From JAJCYX01 sp965243825 (GTDB taxonomy: Bacteria > Chloroflexota > Dehalococcoidia > Lucifugimonadales > Lucifugimonadaceae), in assembly GCA_965243825.1 (NCBI GenBank), contig CBDEVT010000001.1, positions 1,178,001 to 1,242,000 of the forward strand: 64,000 bases of DNA. Direction: 5' to 3'. The notes below the pieces were generated by a model. The model was given only the letters and a program-made list of their open reading frames with translations, had not been told where the DNA came from and did no database searches. The position numbers and the translations under genes were made by a program. This document shows, piece after piece, positions 25,734 to 40,700 of this stretch; the first letter of the stretch is position 1, and each line of letters starts with the position of its first letter.

Positions 25734-28700
25734 GTGGTCAAAACCGCCTTAAGAGGGATACCTGCGGTTGCCGCGTTAGCGTTCTTCCTGGCGGCTGGCC
25801 TTACTTCGGTAAGTGGACAGTCGACAGAGATCGTTTCTCAGGTCGCGGCCTCGACTGACGATGCGTACGACGATCCTGATCCCTGGTGGCCTGGGTATAG
25901 CGATACCGCCACCGCCACCTTCATCGGCACTCCCTCAGAAAGCGGTCCGGTTACAAGCGGTTTCCGCTTCACCGGACTCGGAATTCCCGAGTTCGCCAAC
26001 ATTCTTTCGGCTCATGTTGAGTTCAACCAGTCTGGTTGGGGCTGGGAGATCCCAACTACCCTGAGTTTCGAGTCTGCTGGAGATCCTGCAACCTTCAGCT
26101 CGTCGGACAGTCCTCTGGATCGCACAGCGAATCTCACAGATTTCAACCTGGAGTGGACGTGGGACAGGCAATCGCCCGGATCGTGGCACGAAACACCCTC
26201 TCTGGCTGCCGGAATACAGGAACTGGTAGACGATTTTGGCGGGATCGATACGGCAGTTCTGCTGGAAACCGGACTGCCGGACGGTGTACAGGGGCAGTAC
26301 CACAACTGGGTGACATTCGATGGCGACCCCACCCGCGCACCGATTCTCCGAATCACCTGGGAACAGGGTTCCGATACAGCTCCACCTGAAGTCCTGAGTC
26401 ACGATCCCGTTGGCGATCTGCCAGAAGGCACGACTGCGGCGACGATCAATGTCCAGACTGACGAGAGCGCAGTCTGCCGCTACGACACGACCGCAGGCAT
26501 CGATTACCAGCTGATGACCGGCGTGTTCGATGTCACCGGCACTGCAAGCCACTCATTCGATCTTTCCGGTCTCATCACCGGGATCCAGTACAACTACTTT
26601 GTTAGATGTGAAGACGTAGCAGGAAACCCGACTACTACTGACTACCTGATCACCTTCCGGGTTCTCGGCGCAGACGTTTTTGTGCCGATCTCTTCAAATG
26701 GGCAGCCAACGGGCACGCTCCCATCTGAGACTTCACAGACTGATCTTCAACTGGATACAGACGAAAACGCCATATGTCGCTACTCAAGCGTCCCTGGCGA
26801 AGACTTCACTTCGGCGCTGATGACAGACTTCGTCACGACAGGTGGAAGATCTCACTCAACACTGTTAACTGGACTCACCGGTGACACCGACTACGATTTT
26901 TATGTTCGTTGTCAAGATTCATTCGGTAATACACAAACTACTGATTTCGTAATTTCTTTCTCTGTTGCACCGGATACGACAGCACCAATAATTTCTTCGC
27001 CATCACCGACCGGGTTACTTCCGGCAGGCACCACCGCAGCCACATTGGAAGTCTCGACGCATGAAACGGCTACTTGTCGAGTGGATGTCTCCCCCGGCAC
27101 GTCATTTGCATCAATGTCCGGCTTCGCCACTACAGGTGGCACAACTCACCAGACACCGGTAGGCCCACTCGTTGACGGTGGTGACTATGCCTACTACGTC
27201 AAATGTGAAGACGCAGCTGCGAATCAGACAGTCGATTTCGAGATCTTGTTCAGCGTCGCTGTTCCGGGGCCCGTATCGGCCTGGTTGAACATCGCTCAAT
27301 CGTCTGACGATGGTTACGAGGACCCCGATAGCTGGCCTAACACGAACTTCACTTCAGGAGGCATCTACGCCGGGCAGCCTGGATCAGGCGCCGAAGGTTC
27401 AGACACCGCAGTTGTGGGTGGATGGCGATGGCAGGGAGTGGATATTCCTGAGAACGCAATCATTCTTGACGTGTACGTTGAGTTCACTCAGAACGGCTGG
27501 GGATTCTCGACACCTACGCTGCTCTCATTCCAGGACGAACTGGCTCCAGCCACATTCAGTGGAGCGTCCTCACCATATGATCGTTGGGCCAGTCGCGTTC
27601 AGTATGAGAAGGCGTGGACCTGGGTCCGCCAATCTCCTGGATCGGTGATCAATTCTCCCTCTTTGAGAATCGGTGTGCAGCAACTGGTGAACAACAACGC
27701 CGGTGCCACCGATATCGTGCTGCTTGAGAACGGTAGCCCTACGACACCAGGTGAGCACCACTCGTGGACATCGTTCGACAACGACCCGGCTCTGGCGGCG
27801 CGGCTCTACGTCGAGTACCTTGATCCAAGCATCGGCGTTCTGTCTGTACCTGAGAACTCGCTTGCCGGGACGATCGTCGGCTCGATTGGATCGACCGTCA
27901 GCGACGATGCTCTCGAAGGGCTCACCTATGCCGAGAAAGCAGGTGGACTCGGCGAGACCACATTCACGGTAGATCCGGCCACCGGCGAGATAACGGTTGA
28001 AGACCCGGCGAACCTCGACTTCGAGCTAAACGAACAGATGGTGTACGAAGTTGAACTCAGCGACTCCGCAAACACCGTCACCGTCCCTGTCCTCATCAAT
28101 CTGATCAACCTGGACGAAGGTGGGCCTATCGTCACAGATAGTGGTCCGTTCTCGGTTCCTGAGAACTCTGCGCCAGGCACATCAGTAGACACCGTCGTCG
28201 CGTCAGATCCAGACCTTGAACCGATCAGCTTCACGGAGATCGCGGGTGGCGCTGGCGAATCAGATTTCGAGATCGATTCAATTACCGGCGAGATCACCGT
28301 GCAGGACTCTGTAAATTTCGACCGCGAATTGAACGAGTTCCTTGATTACGACATCGAGGTCACAGACGGCACGAACCCTGTGTTGCTGACTGTGAGGATC
28401 GATCTGACCGGTGTGAACGAGTTTGTTCCGGTGATCGTATCGGCGGGTCCGTTCACGATCGATGAGCACCTGGCGAATGGGCTAAGTGTCGGATCTGTTG
28501 TGGTTACGGATGATGATCTTCCACAGGAGCTGCTTACCTTCACAGAGGCGGCGGGTGGCGCCGGAGAAACGATCTTCTCTATCGATTCAACAACCGGAGA
28601 GATCACAGTTGAGGACGACACCGTTATCGATTTTGAGGTCGCAGAGACCTTTTTCTACGACGTAGAGGTTTCGGACGGTCTCAACACTGTCCCGCAGACG

Positions 28701-31700
28701 GTGCAGATCGACCTGCTGCCGGTCAACGAATTCACTCCCGTATTTGATGTGACAGGACCGTTCAGCATCACTGAGAATTCACCAGTAGGAGCGGTTGTCG
28801 GCTTAGTAGAGGTTTCGGATGCTGACAGCCCTGGCGACCTGCTGACCATAGCCGAGGTTGCCGCAGGTTCAGGCGCTGGTGTATTCGATATCGACTCAAG
28901 CACCGGCGAGATCACAGTGCAAGACCCGGCCAATTTGGACTTCGAATCAGCCAGCCAGGTCGAGTTCGATGTTGAGGTTAGTGACGGCACGTTTACGACC
29001 CAAACGACCATCATCATCGAACTGCTACCGCTGGATGACAACCTGCCGGTATTTGATCCGGTTGGACCGGTTGCAATCAACGAGAACTCTCCCGTTGGCA
29101 CCTCAGTTGTACAGGTATCCGCCACCGACGCTGACCTGCCAGGTGACACGCTCCAGTTCACGGAACAGGCAGGTGGAGCCGGTGAGTCCGTTTTCCAGAT
29201 CGACCCGAACACCGGATTGATCACGATCGAGGACCCTGCAACGCTGGATCGTGAAACCGTAGACAGCGTTGTCTATGACATACAGGTATCCGACGGCACA
29301 AGCATCGTCACCCTGTCAGTCAGCATCGACCTGCTGCCGATCAACGAGTTTCCACCGATATTCACCGCTTCGGGTCCTTTCGATGTTGATGAACACTCAC
29401 CGATCGGGACCGCGGTGGACACAGCCGCGGCAACTGACGACGATCTGCCTGCCGAAACGCTGACCTTCTCCGAGATTTCGGGCGGTGCCGGTGAGGCGAC
29501 ATTCGCGATCGACCCGGTATCGGGCGCAATCACGGTCGAAAACCCGGCCATGCTGGATACAGAGACCAACCCGACACTGACCTATGACATTCAGGTCTCA
29601 GATGGAACGTTCGACGTTCCTGTGACCGTCACGATCAATATCACCGATATAAACGAAACTCCGGTTGCGGACGGACAGGCGGTGGTGACTGACGAAGATG
29701 TGCCACTGTTCATCGTACTGACCGGTTCCGACATTGATGGCGACACGCTGACGTTCATACCTGCTGATCCACCGAACGGAACAGTCACGGACATTACACA
29801 GCTGACGCCGACGAGTGCTCAGGTCACATACACCCCTGATCCTTTCTACAACGGCCCCGATTCGTTCATCTTCACAGTCTTCGATGGCGAACTAACCAGC
29901 ACTGCCGCCACAGTCTCGATCACAGTCAATGGCTCGAACAGCACGCCGCCATACTTCACAGGCACCGGTCCGTTCTCAGTAGCGGAAAATGCCATTCTTG
30001 GTACTTCTGCAGGTGCGGTTGTGGCAGAGGACGATGATGTACCAGCAGACACACTGATTTATTCGGAGATAGCAGGTGGTGCAGGTGAAGACACCTTCGC
30101 CATCGATCCGGTCACTGGCGCGATCACAGTCGAAGATCCAAGTGCTCTAGATTTTGAAACCGTATCGTCGCTGACTTATGAAGTACAGGTCTTCGACGGA
30201 ACATTTGATGTTTCTACGACCGTCACGATCGACATAACGCCGGTCAACGACAACGCTCCCGTCTTCACAGTATCTGGCCCCTTCTCAGCACCGGAAAACT
30301 CCATAAACGGAACACCGATTGATAGCGTTGCCGCTAACGATGACGACCTGCCTGGCGATGTTCTCGTTTTCAGCGAAGTGGCTGGAGGGGCCGGTGAAAA
30401 CTCGTTCGAAATCGACCCTGTTACCGGTGCGATAACCGTCGAAGATCCATCGGTCCTCGATTACGAAACGGTGACCTCGCTGACGTATGACATCCAGGTC
30501 TCAGACGGCCTGTTCGACGTCCCAACGACCGTCACCATCGATATCACTCCGCTCAATGACAATGCGCCCGTGTTCACTGCTTCAGGACCGTTCACATTGC
30601 CAGAGAACTCACCTGCAACAACGCTGGTTGGAACGGTCGAGGCCACAGACAACGACTTGCCGCCGGACACACTCACGTTCTCGGAAATCCCAGGTGGCGC
30701 GGGTGAAGCGACCTTTGCGATTGACCCTGTAACCGGTGAGATAACAGTCGAAAATCCGGGGGCGCTCGACTACGAGACCACACCATTCCTGACGTATGAC
30801 ATCCAGGTGTCGGACGGGGCATCTGATGTGCCGGTCACCGTGACCATCGACCTCACTCCGCTTAACGACAACGCGCCGGTCTTCATCGCATCGGGTCCGT
30901 ACTCAGTCGATGAGAACTCCACGGCGGGAACAAATGTTGGCACCGTGATCGCGACTGACGACGATCTGCCTGCCGAAACGCTGGCCTTCTCTGAGATAGC
31001 CGGTGGTGCCGGAGAGACAACATTCGCGATAGATCCCGTCACTGGGCAGATCACTGTCGAAGACCCGACTGCACTGGACTCAGAGACTGACGCATTCCTC
31101 GCATATGACATCGAGGTTTCCGACGGTGGTTTCACGACCCCGATAACCGTCACGATCAACATCAACCCGCTTAACGAATTCGCACCTGTATTCACGGAGT
31201 CGGGTCCATTCTCGATACCTGAGAACTCAGTGGCGACGACTGCTGTTGGAACTGTGACGGCATCAGACGGTGATTTACCGCTGGAGACGCTCAGCTTCTC
31301 AGAGGTGTCGGGAGGGGCAGGCGAAGCGACGTTTGCTATCGACCCGGTCACCGGTGAGATAACCGTCGAAGACCCAACAACGCTCGACTACGAAACGGTG
31401 ACCTCTCTCCTCTACGACATAGAGGTCTCCGATGGCTTGTCGAATGTCCCGACTACGGTCAATGTCAACCTGACCTCGGTAAACGACAATGTGCCGACAT
31501 TTACTGCGTCCGGGCCGTTCGATCTGCCTGAGAATTCACCTGCCGACACACCTGTCGGAAGTGTCGCAGCCACGGACGCAGATCTTCCGACTGAAACGCT
31601 GATCTTCTCTGAGGTTGCGGGCGGTTCAGGCGAATTGACCTTTGCGATTGACTCCTCGGGCAACATCACGGTTGAAGACCCCGCCGCGCTCGACACCGAA

Positions 31701-34700
31701 ATAGAAACCTCGCTGGTGTACGCAGTGCAGGTGTTCGATGGCGAGAATACCGTCGTTACGTTCTTGCTCATCAACCTGATTGGAGTGCAGGACAACATCC
31801 CGGTCTGGACCTTCGGAGGGGTACTTAACGTCGCCGAAAACTCGCCTAACGGGACCTCGGTCGGAGTTGCTACGGCCACTGACGCCGACGTGAATCCTGC
31901 GGACACGCTCACCTTCACGGAAGTTGCAGGTGGCGCGGGCGAGAACGTGTTCGATATCGACCCCGTCACTGGCCTGGTTTCTGTCCAGATCCTGGACGGG
32001 ACGCTGCTCGATGCGGAGTCAGTGCCCTCGTTTGACTACGACATCGAGGTCACAGATGGCACAACTACGGTTGGTATCACAGCCAGCATCGTGCTAATTG
32101 GAGTCAATGAGTTCCCGCCAGCATTCGTCTCCACCGGACCGTTTGAAGTTATCGAGAACTCACCGGTGGGCTCGCTCGTTGACACCGTCGTTGCCACAGA
32201 TCCTGATCTGCCTGAGGAGACACTCATCTACTCAGAAGTGCCAGGTGGCGCAGGCGAGACGGTTTTCAACATAGATGCATTAACCGGTGAGATCTCTGTT
32301 GAAGATTCGAGTGTTCTCGATAGAGAGACGATCTCGTTCGTCAATTACGAGGTGCAGGTTACTGATGGCCTGACCGCGGTCACGAGAACCTTTACGATCA
32401 ACCTGCTCGGTGAGAACGACCACGCTCCAATCATCGTCGATTCAGGTCCGTTCAACGTTGATGAAGGTGCACCGATAGGAACATCCGTGGGCGTGATCGA
32501 CGTCAACGATATTGACGTTCCACTCGACAACATATCGTTCTCTGAGATTGTGTCAGGATCCAGTTCGTGGCCGCTCCAGATCGACCTTGCGATAGGCGAG
32601 AGCGCCGACTTTGTGCGTTCAAACGGCACTACGCGGACGATCAAGCTTCTCGACTACCAGATCATCATTCCGAATCACCTTGTCGAAGCAACCGTCGAGG
32701 TGACAGGTGGTGGCCGTACTGAGCAGCACACCATGCAGGTCACGTTCGCGGGCACTCCCGTGGTTGTGAACGGCCTGCGCATCTATGCCTACGCCTGGAA
32801 GGAAGCTAACGATGGCGGCTTCGAACCGGTGGGACAACAGGGAGACTTCCCTCTCACTGAAGGCAAGGACATCGGATTCGCTGTAAACGACGCCGCATTC
32901 AGCCTGTTCCCGGACATGGATGACTTTGTCTACCCGCTGGAGACGGCATTCCACGAAGGTGAATATCTACAGACGTGGTTGGACCCGGATGGCTGGGCCC
33001 ACTCCGGGTTCGATCTCGGTGTCCACGGCAACGTGCCTGTTCTTGCGCCAATGGATGGCTACGTTTGGTACCAGTACTACGCAGGACAGGGCCAGCTCTG
33101 GATAACCGAGAACAACCAGCAGTATGGCGGCGGGGCCTGCCGCATCTTCACGCACATTGAGTCGCAGTCTCAGCTGTTGCCGCAGGGCAGTTTCGTCACT
33201 AAGGGCACTCCGCTCAACGCCACCGTAGACATTCTGTCTTCAGGCAACTACTACGACCACTACCATGCCGGCTCATGCGGAACAAACGACTTCGGTTCAT
33301 GGCTGTTCTACGGTGAGGTCTGGAATAACCAGCACCAGACCGATTATCCGGCTCCAAGATACTGGCTCGGTCTAGGCGCCTACAACGGGGACCTCAACAC
33401 CGACCAGATCGCGCTAGACGAATCTGGAGACCTGCCCGTTGGCTTCGCACCACAAGTGGGAGATCTTGATCTGGCGGGTTCGCAGTCCTGGGTCCTGACG
33501 GACAACTTCGTGAACTCAACTATCCGCGTAGGTGAGGTTCTTTCGGACGCTCCGTTCTCCGGTTACTCGGACAGGCTCGGTGAAGATTCGGTCGGCTATA
33601 TGGCGACCTACATCTTCTCTCCAGAGGACTACACAGGTACTCAGACAGTTCACCTTAAGTTCGGAGCAAACCACGGCGCACGGGTTTGGTTGAACGATGG
33701 CCTGATCCACGACGCAACCGAAGCTCGATACTTCACGTACGACCCTAATCTTGAGTCACCAATCGAGATTGATAAATACGACTACGTGCTGGAACTGCAA
33801 CCAGGTTGGAACACGCTCGTCATTAAGACGAGTCACGGATCTCGCAACCGTACAGCCTGGCTGGTTTCGCCGAAGATCGGTGACTCAGCAGGAAATGCAA
33901 TCCCCGGCATCTATTTCTCAACTCGAGACATCGGTCTCACCACAACACCTGTTTCGGGTGGCAGCGTTCAGTTGAACTGGTCCGCACAGGACTTCCATGG
34001 CGTACACGTCGATTCGTACCTCATTGATGTGGCAACAGATCCAGGCTTCACAGAGATATTGCAATCGAACCTTCCGGTCGGTGATGTCAGCACCTACACA
34101 ATGGCCGGCCTGGCCGACGGTGTGACCTACTACTTCAGGGTCAAGCCATACAACCGCTTCGATCTGGGTGGCACCGCGTACCTGCAACATTCAGACATGG
34201 CCGTTGCTGTCGCAGCTGGTATCGAATCGGTACCTATTTCGCAGTCGACTCCGGGTGATATAGAGCCCGATAAGACACCTGTTTTCCTTGTTCTGGGCTC
34301 AGACGACAACCACCAGGCAAACGGCATCAACTGGTTTGTAGACGAACTGCTTGCCGGACGTACAAACCCTGCCGGTGCAGGCAATCCAGCCACGTTCGAT
34401 GGTCAACCCGCACGGATGAGTTTCTACATCATGGGTGAGCTGGAAAACCGCGGCAACAATGTGGCCAATGCCATCAGAGACGCGTATGACCAGGGCCACG
34501 AACTTGGGAACCACGCCTACCTCGGCTTCGACGGGAACCTGGGCAGTCAGGCGGAATGGCTTGATTCGCTCTCGCGCACCAATGACTTCCTGACGAGACC
34601 CGTCGGCGGCGACGGGACCATGGTCACATCACCGGGCGGCCAGCAGGTCCTCGCAACTGGAATCGGGATGCCGCTGGACGAGATCTATGGCTTCAGAACG

Positions 34701-37700
34701 CCGCTTGACCAGTACAACGACGACCTGTTCCCCGTGCTCTCGCAAATGGGCTTCCTGTACCACTCATCAAGTGCGCAAGGGCATTCGTCGCAGAGCATTG
34801 ACGGATCAACAGACCTGTACTGGCCCGGCACGCTTGAGAGCGGCATCCCATATGCAACTGCGCAATCTGGAACCGATCCGATTCCATCGACTCCAGGATT
34901 GTGGGAGTTGGCTCAGAACTGGATGAAGCGCCCAGCGAGTCTCGGCGGGCAAGACTTGCTCTATTGCGATAAGGACTGGTTCTCCGCGTACGACGACGAC
35001 CCGCCAGAGGTAATGGCAGACAATATCATCGAGATCCTGAAGCACAACCTCGACCTGCATATAGCTGGCAACAGGACTCCGCTGCACCTCTGTCTCCACT
35101 CCCAGGAATGGGACATGCAGGACTGGCAGTCGGGTGACAGGTCACCAACCGTCCTGGCCAAGCAAAGGATCCTGACGGAGTTCCTCGACTACGCGCTATC
35201 TCAGCCGGATGTCAGAGTGGTTCGACAGAAGGACGTTATCGACTGGGTCCGTAACCCAGTCCCACTGGACACGGTTGAACAGCCTGAACTATCGCCGTTC
35301 TCGATCAACGCCTCGACCGGTGAAATCACGGTGCGTGACAATGCAGAACTCGACTACGAAACCGGTTCCAGCCCATTCAGCTATGTCATCCAGGTATTCG
35401 ATGGACTGAATGTCGTTCCGGTAACCGTGACGATTGACCTGAACCCGATTAACGACAACGCACCGATCTTCGACCCAGTCGGACCCTTCAGCATCGCTGA
35501 GGACGCTCTTCTCGGGGCTGTTGTCGGGTCAGTCTCAGCGACCGATGCCGATTTGCCTGCCGATACGCTCACGTTCTCTGAGATAGCGGGTGGTGCCGGC
35601 GAGACTATCTTCGCGATCGATCCGATTTCAGGACAGATCACTCTTGAGGATCCATCCGCGCTCGACTTCGACACGGCCCCAGTGCTCACGTACGACATTC
35701 AGGTATCCGATGGTGTACCTGGGGCTGAGGGAACATTCGATATCCCCATCACGCTGACTATCGATGTGTTGGATACGAACGACAATCCGCCAGTATTCAC
35801 TGACACAGGTCCGTACACCGTTCCTGAGAACTCACCGGTTGGGACGCCTGTGGGTACTGTCGTTGCGACAGATGCCGACGCGCTACCAGTACTCACATAC
35901 TCCGAAATCCCAGGTGGATCTGGCGAGGACGTATTCGCTATCGACCCGGTCACGGGTGCTATCACAGTTCAGGATGCTGCCGAGCTAGACATCGAGAAGA
36001 CACCCTCGTTTGCTTATGACATCCAGGTGTCTGACGGTCTGTTCGACACACCTGCAACCGTGACTGTGGATCTGTCTGGTGAGAATGACAACGCGCCGGT
36101 ATTTGTCTTACCGGGACCGGTCACCGTTGCCGAAAATGCCGCTCCTGGTTCCGTTGTGTTCGCTCCGCAAAGCAGTTCAGCACTCGAGTGGCTCAGTGCG
36201 GACGGAAACCGGATTGTGAATGAATCTGGTGAGACCGTCGTGCTGCGCGGAGTCAATCTCGAAAACCGAGAATGGCTGTGGGACATAGGGATCGACTCGA
36301 TCAACTACGAATTGGAAGCGATACCCGAAGCAATCAAGGTCTGGGGCGGCAATGTCATATTGCTCGCGTTCGCATCGGGTCCCGTCAACCGCGGCGAAGC
36401 TGACTACCTTGCACAGCTCGACCGTTTAACCGCGGCTATCGCAGACGCAGGCGCGTACGCGCTTCTTGTCTACAGGTACCCAGAACCCAACACCGTTCCG
36501 CAACCGGGAATGCCTGATCAGGCGGCGGAAGACGCTATCGCAACTCTGGCTGCCCGCTACTCGACTAACCCTGCGGTTCTGTACGGACTGCAGGTGGAGC
36601 CTGACAGCTCATCGGCAGCCGACTGGGTGACAGACCTTTTGCCTCGCTTCACGACTATGGTCGACGCGATCCGGGCGAATAACCCGAACTCGCTTGTATT
36701 CGTACCGGGCAGTAACTGGAGCAAATACGTATTTGAGGCGATCGACAACCCGGTGCCTCGCTCGAACATCGTTTACAAAACGCACACCTACGATCCCTGG
36801 AGTGTGATTCAGTCTGACTACCGCCTGGATGAGGTGGCTCAGCTCTACCCGATCCTGATCGGCGAGTTTGGAACTGGCGCAGTCATGACCCAGAGCGATG
36901 TCGATTCGCTACTTGGTTGGGCTGAAACCAACGGAATCTCCTGGACAGCCTGGCTATTTAATGATGCCGGGGCTCCGACACTGCTTGATGACCGGAGTAC
37001 GTTCACGCCTACTGCGCCATACGGCGACTCGATAAAGGCAAGACTGCAGGAGTTTGCCGGACGACTGGCAGTCGATATAGACGTGCCGGGCGATCTACTG
37101 ACATACACGGAAATCGCAGGTGGAGCAGGAGAACTCACCTTCGCTATTGACCCTCTGACCGGCGAGATCACCGTTCAGAACCCTACTGAACTCGATTACG
37201 AGACGACGACTTCGCTCACGTACGACATTCAGGTATCAGACGGTCTTAACGACGTTCCTTTCACGGTCATCGTCAACCTCTTACCTGTCGACGATTTCGC
37301 ACCTGTTTTCACCGTAACCGGGCCATTTAGTGTCGATGAGAACTCTGTCGCAAGCACCACTGTTGGGACAGTAGTTGCGACCGATGACGACCTGCCAGGT
37401 GACACACTGACCTACTCTGAGACGTCTGGCGGTGCTGGCGAAGCAACCTTCGCCATAGACCCTGTCACAGGTGAGATCACCGTTGAAGATCCGGCTGCGT
37501 TGGACGCAGAGACGACTGCATCGCTCACATATGACGTGCAGGTCTCCGATGGCGTCACAGACGTTCAGACATCTATAACGATCGATATCAACCCGATCAG
37601 CGAGTTCGCACCCGTCTTTGCAGTCACAGGGCCATTCTCAGTGCCGGAAAACTCGATTGCTGGTACGGCAGTTGGCTCGGTCACGGCAACAGATGATGAC

Positions 37701-40700
37701 GCGCCCGGTGACACATTGACCTTCACAGAGGTAGCAGGCGGGGCAGGCGAAGGCACATTTGACATCGATGCTTCTGGCAACATCACCGTTGAAGATCCGA
37801 CACCACTTGACTTCGAGACGACGACTTCGCTTACTTACGACGTACAGGTGTCTGATGGAACGTTTGATGTCCCGGTGACCGTCACCATCGACATCACTCC
37901 AGTGAACGACAACGCGCCTGTGTTCACGGTCTCAGGACCGTTCTCACTGCCAGAGAATTCACCTGCAACGACTTCAGTTGGAACGGTCACGGCAACGGAC
38001 GATGATCTGCCGTTGCCGGGCGACACCTTGACGTTCACCGAGATCGCTGCCGGGGCTGGCCACGAGACATTTGCAGTCGACCCTGCTACAGGTGAGATCA
38101 CGGTTGAAGATCCGACGTTACTCGACTACGAGACCGTAACTTCGATGAGTTACGACATACAGGTTTCCGACGGCACGTTCGATGTGCCGGTAACGGTAAC
38201 TGTCGATCTCACGCCACTTGACGACAACGCACCTGTGTTCACGGTAACCGGGCCGTTCAACGTCGATGAGAACTCTGTTGCGGGCACCGCTGTTGGCGCT
38301 GTCGTTGCGACCGATGACGACCTGCCGGGTGACACACTGACCTACACAGAGGTAGCAGGTGGCGCCGGCGAGGGCACATTTGCCATCGACGCCGCAGGCA
38401 ACATCACGGTTGAAGATCCGGCTGCGTTGGACCGCGAGTTCACAGATTTCCTCACATATGACGTTCAGGTCTCTGATGGCGTCACGGACGTTCAGACGAC
38501 TGTGACGATCAACATCAACCCGATCAGCGAGTTTGCACCGGTCTTCACGATCACAGGGCCGTTCTCTGTACCGGAAAACTCGGCCACAGGAACGCCGATC
38601 GGGACTGTCACGGCTACAGATGATGACGCGCCTGGTGACCTCCTGACCATCACAGAAGTATCGGGCGGTGCTGGTGAACAGATCTTTAGTATCGATGCTT
38701 CTGGCAACATCACAGTTCAAAACCCGGCATCGCTCGATTACGAGACGACGACTTCGTTTACGTACGACATACAGGTCTCTGACGGTGTGTTCGACGTGCC
38801 GGTAACGGTGACCATCGACATAACCGATGTGAACGAACCGCCGTCGGCGATCGCGCAGGAAGTCACCGCTTCCGAGAACACGCCGCTCGTGATCCTGTTG
38901 ACCGGCTTCGACATTGACGCAGACGCCCTCACCTTCCTGCCTGCCGCACCGGCAGTGGGAACCTTGTCAGCCGTCACCCAGACCACTCCCGACAGCGCCG
39001 AAGTGACCTACACTCCCGGTCTGGACTACATAGGCCCGGACTCATTCACCTTCACAGTTTCTGACGGTGAGTTCACAAGCGACGCGGCGACGGTCACTGT
39101 CACAGTCGTGGCGGCTGATAGCACCCCGCCTTACTTCACAGGAACTGGTCCGTTCTCAGTACTCGAAAACTCAACTGCCGGGACAACAGTCGGTTCGGTG
39201 TCGGCAGCGGACGACGATCTACCGGCTGACACCTTGACGTTCACCGAGATCGCTGCCGGTGCCGGTCACGATACATTTGCCATCGACCCTGTAACTGGTG
39301 AGATCACCGTTCAAAACCCGACGTTACTCGACTACGAGACGTCGACTTCGCTCACCTACGACATACAGGTGTCTGACGGAACATTCGACGTACCGGCTAC
39401 AGTCACCATCGATATCACACCGGTAAACGACATAGCACCGGTGTTCACCGTGTCAGGTCCGTTCGCAGTCGATGAGAACTCGATAAGCGGTACTTCTGTC
39501 GGAACGGTTGCTGCAACTGACGGCGATCTTCCATTGCCCGCCGACACTTTGACGTTCACAGAAATTGCTGGTGGCGCTGGCGAGTCAACTTTCGCAATTG
39601 ACCCCGTGACAGGTGAAATCACGGTAGAGAACCCAGCTGCCCTTGACTACGAGACGTCGACTTCGCTCACCTACGACATACAGGTCTCGGATGCTGACTT
39701 CGACGTGCCTGTCACTGTCACAGTAAACGTGAATGACATCAACGAAGCTCCCGAAGCAGACGCCCAGGGTGTTTCTACGGGCGAAGACACCCCGCTGCTG
39801 ATTTTGCTAACAGGTTCAGACGTTGATGGCGATGCCCTGACCTTCGTACCCTCCGACCCTGCAAACGGCAGCCTTTCATCGGTGACGCAAATCACTCCGA
39901 CCAGTGCCGAGGTCACGTACACACCGGACCTCAACTACAGCGGACCTGACTCGTTCACGTTCACGGTGTTCGATGGCGAGTTCACAAGCACGGCTGCGAC
40001 GGTGTCCATTAGCGTCGGCTCTGAAAATGACCCTCCTGAGTTCACAGTGACCGGACCGTTCTCAATAGACGAAAATTCGATCGCTGGTACAACCGTAGGG
40101 ACAGTGGAAGCTAAGGATGCAGATCTTCCGCCAGACACGTTGACCTTCACCGAAGTTTCAGGCGGTGCAGGCGAAGACGATTTCAATATCGACCCCGTTA
40201 CAGGTGAAATCACTGTCGAGGACCCGTTGGCACTCGACTTCGAGACGACCTCTTCATTGACTTATGACATCCAGGTCTCAGATGGAGCCTTCGATGTACC
40301 GACGACGGTCACTATCAACATCAACGCGCTGAACGACAACCTGCCGGTGTTCGGATCAACAGGACCGTTCTCAGTCGATGAGAACTCACCTGCTGGCACA
40401 TCAGTCGGAACTGTTACGGCTACCGATGATGAAGTGCCACCGGACACACTGACCTTCTCAGAGGTCGCTGGCGGAGCTGGAGAGTTCGCTTTCGCAATTG
40501 ACCCTGTGACCGGTGAGATAACGGTCGAGGATCCGGCTGCGCTCGACGCAGAGACAGCCGCGTCTCTGACCTACGACATACAAGTCTCAGATGGAACCTT
40601 CGATGTACCGGCATCGATCACAGTGGACATCAACGATGTTAATGAGGCACCGGTTGCGAACGGACAGGCTGTCTCCACGAACGAAGACGCGCCTCTGCTG

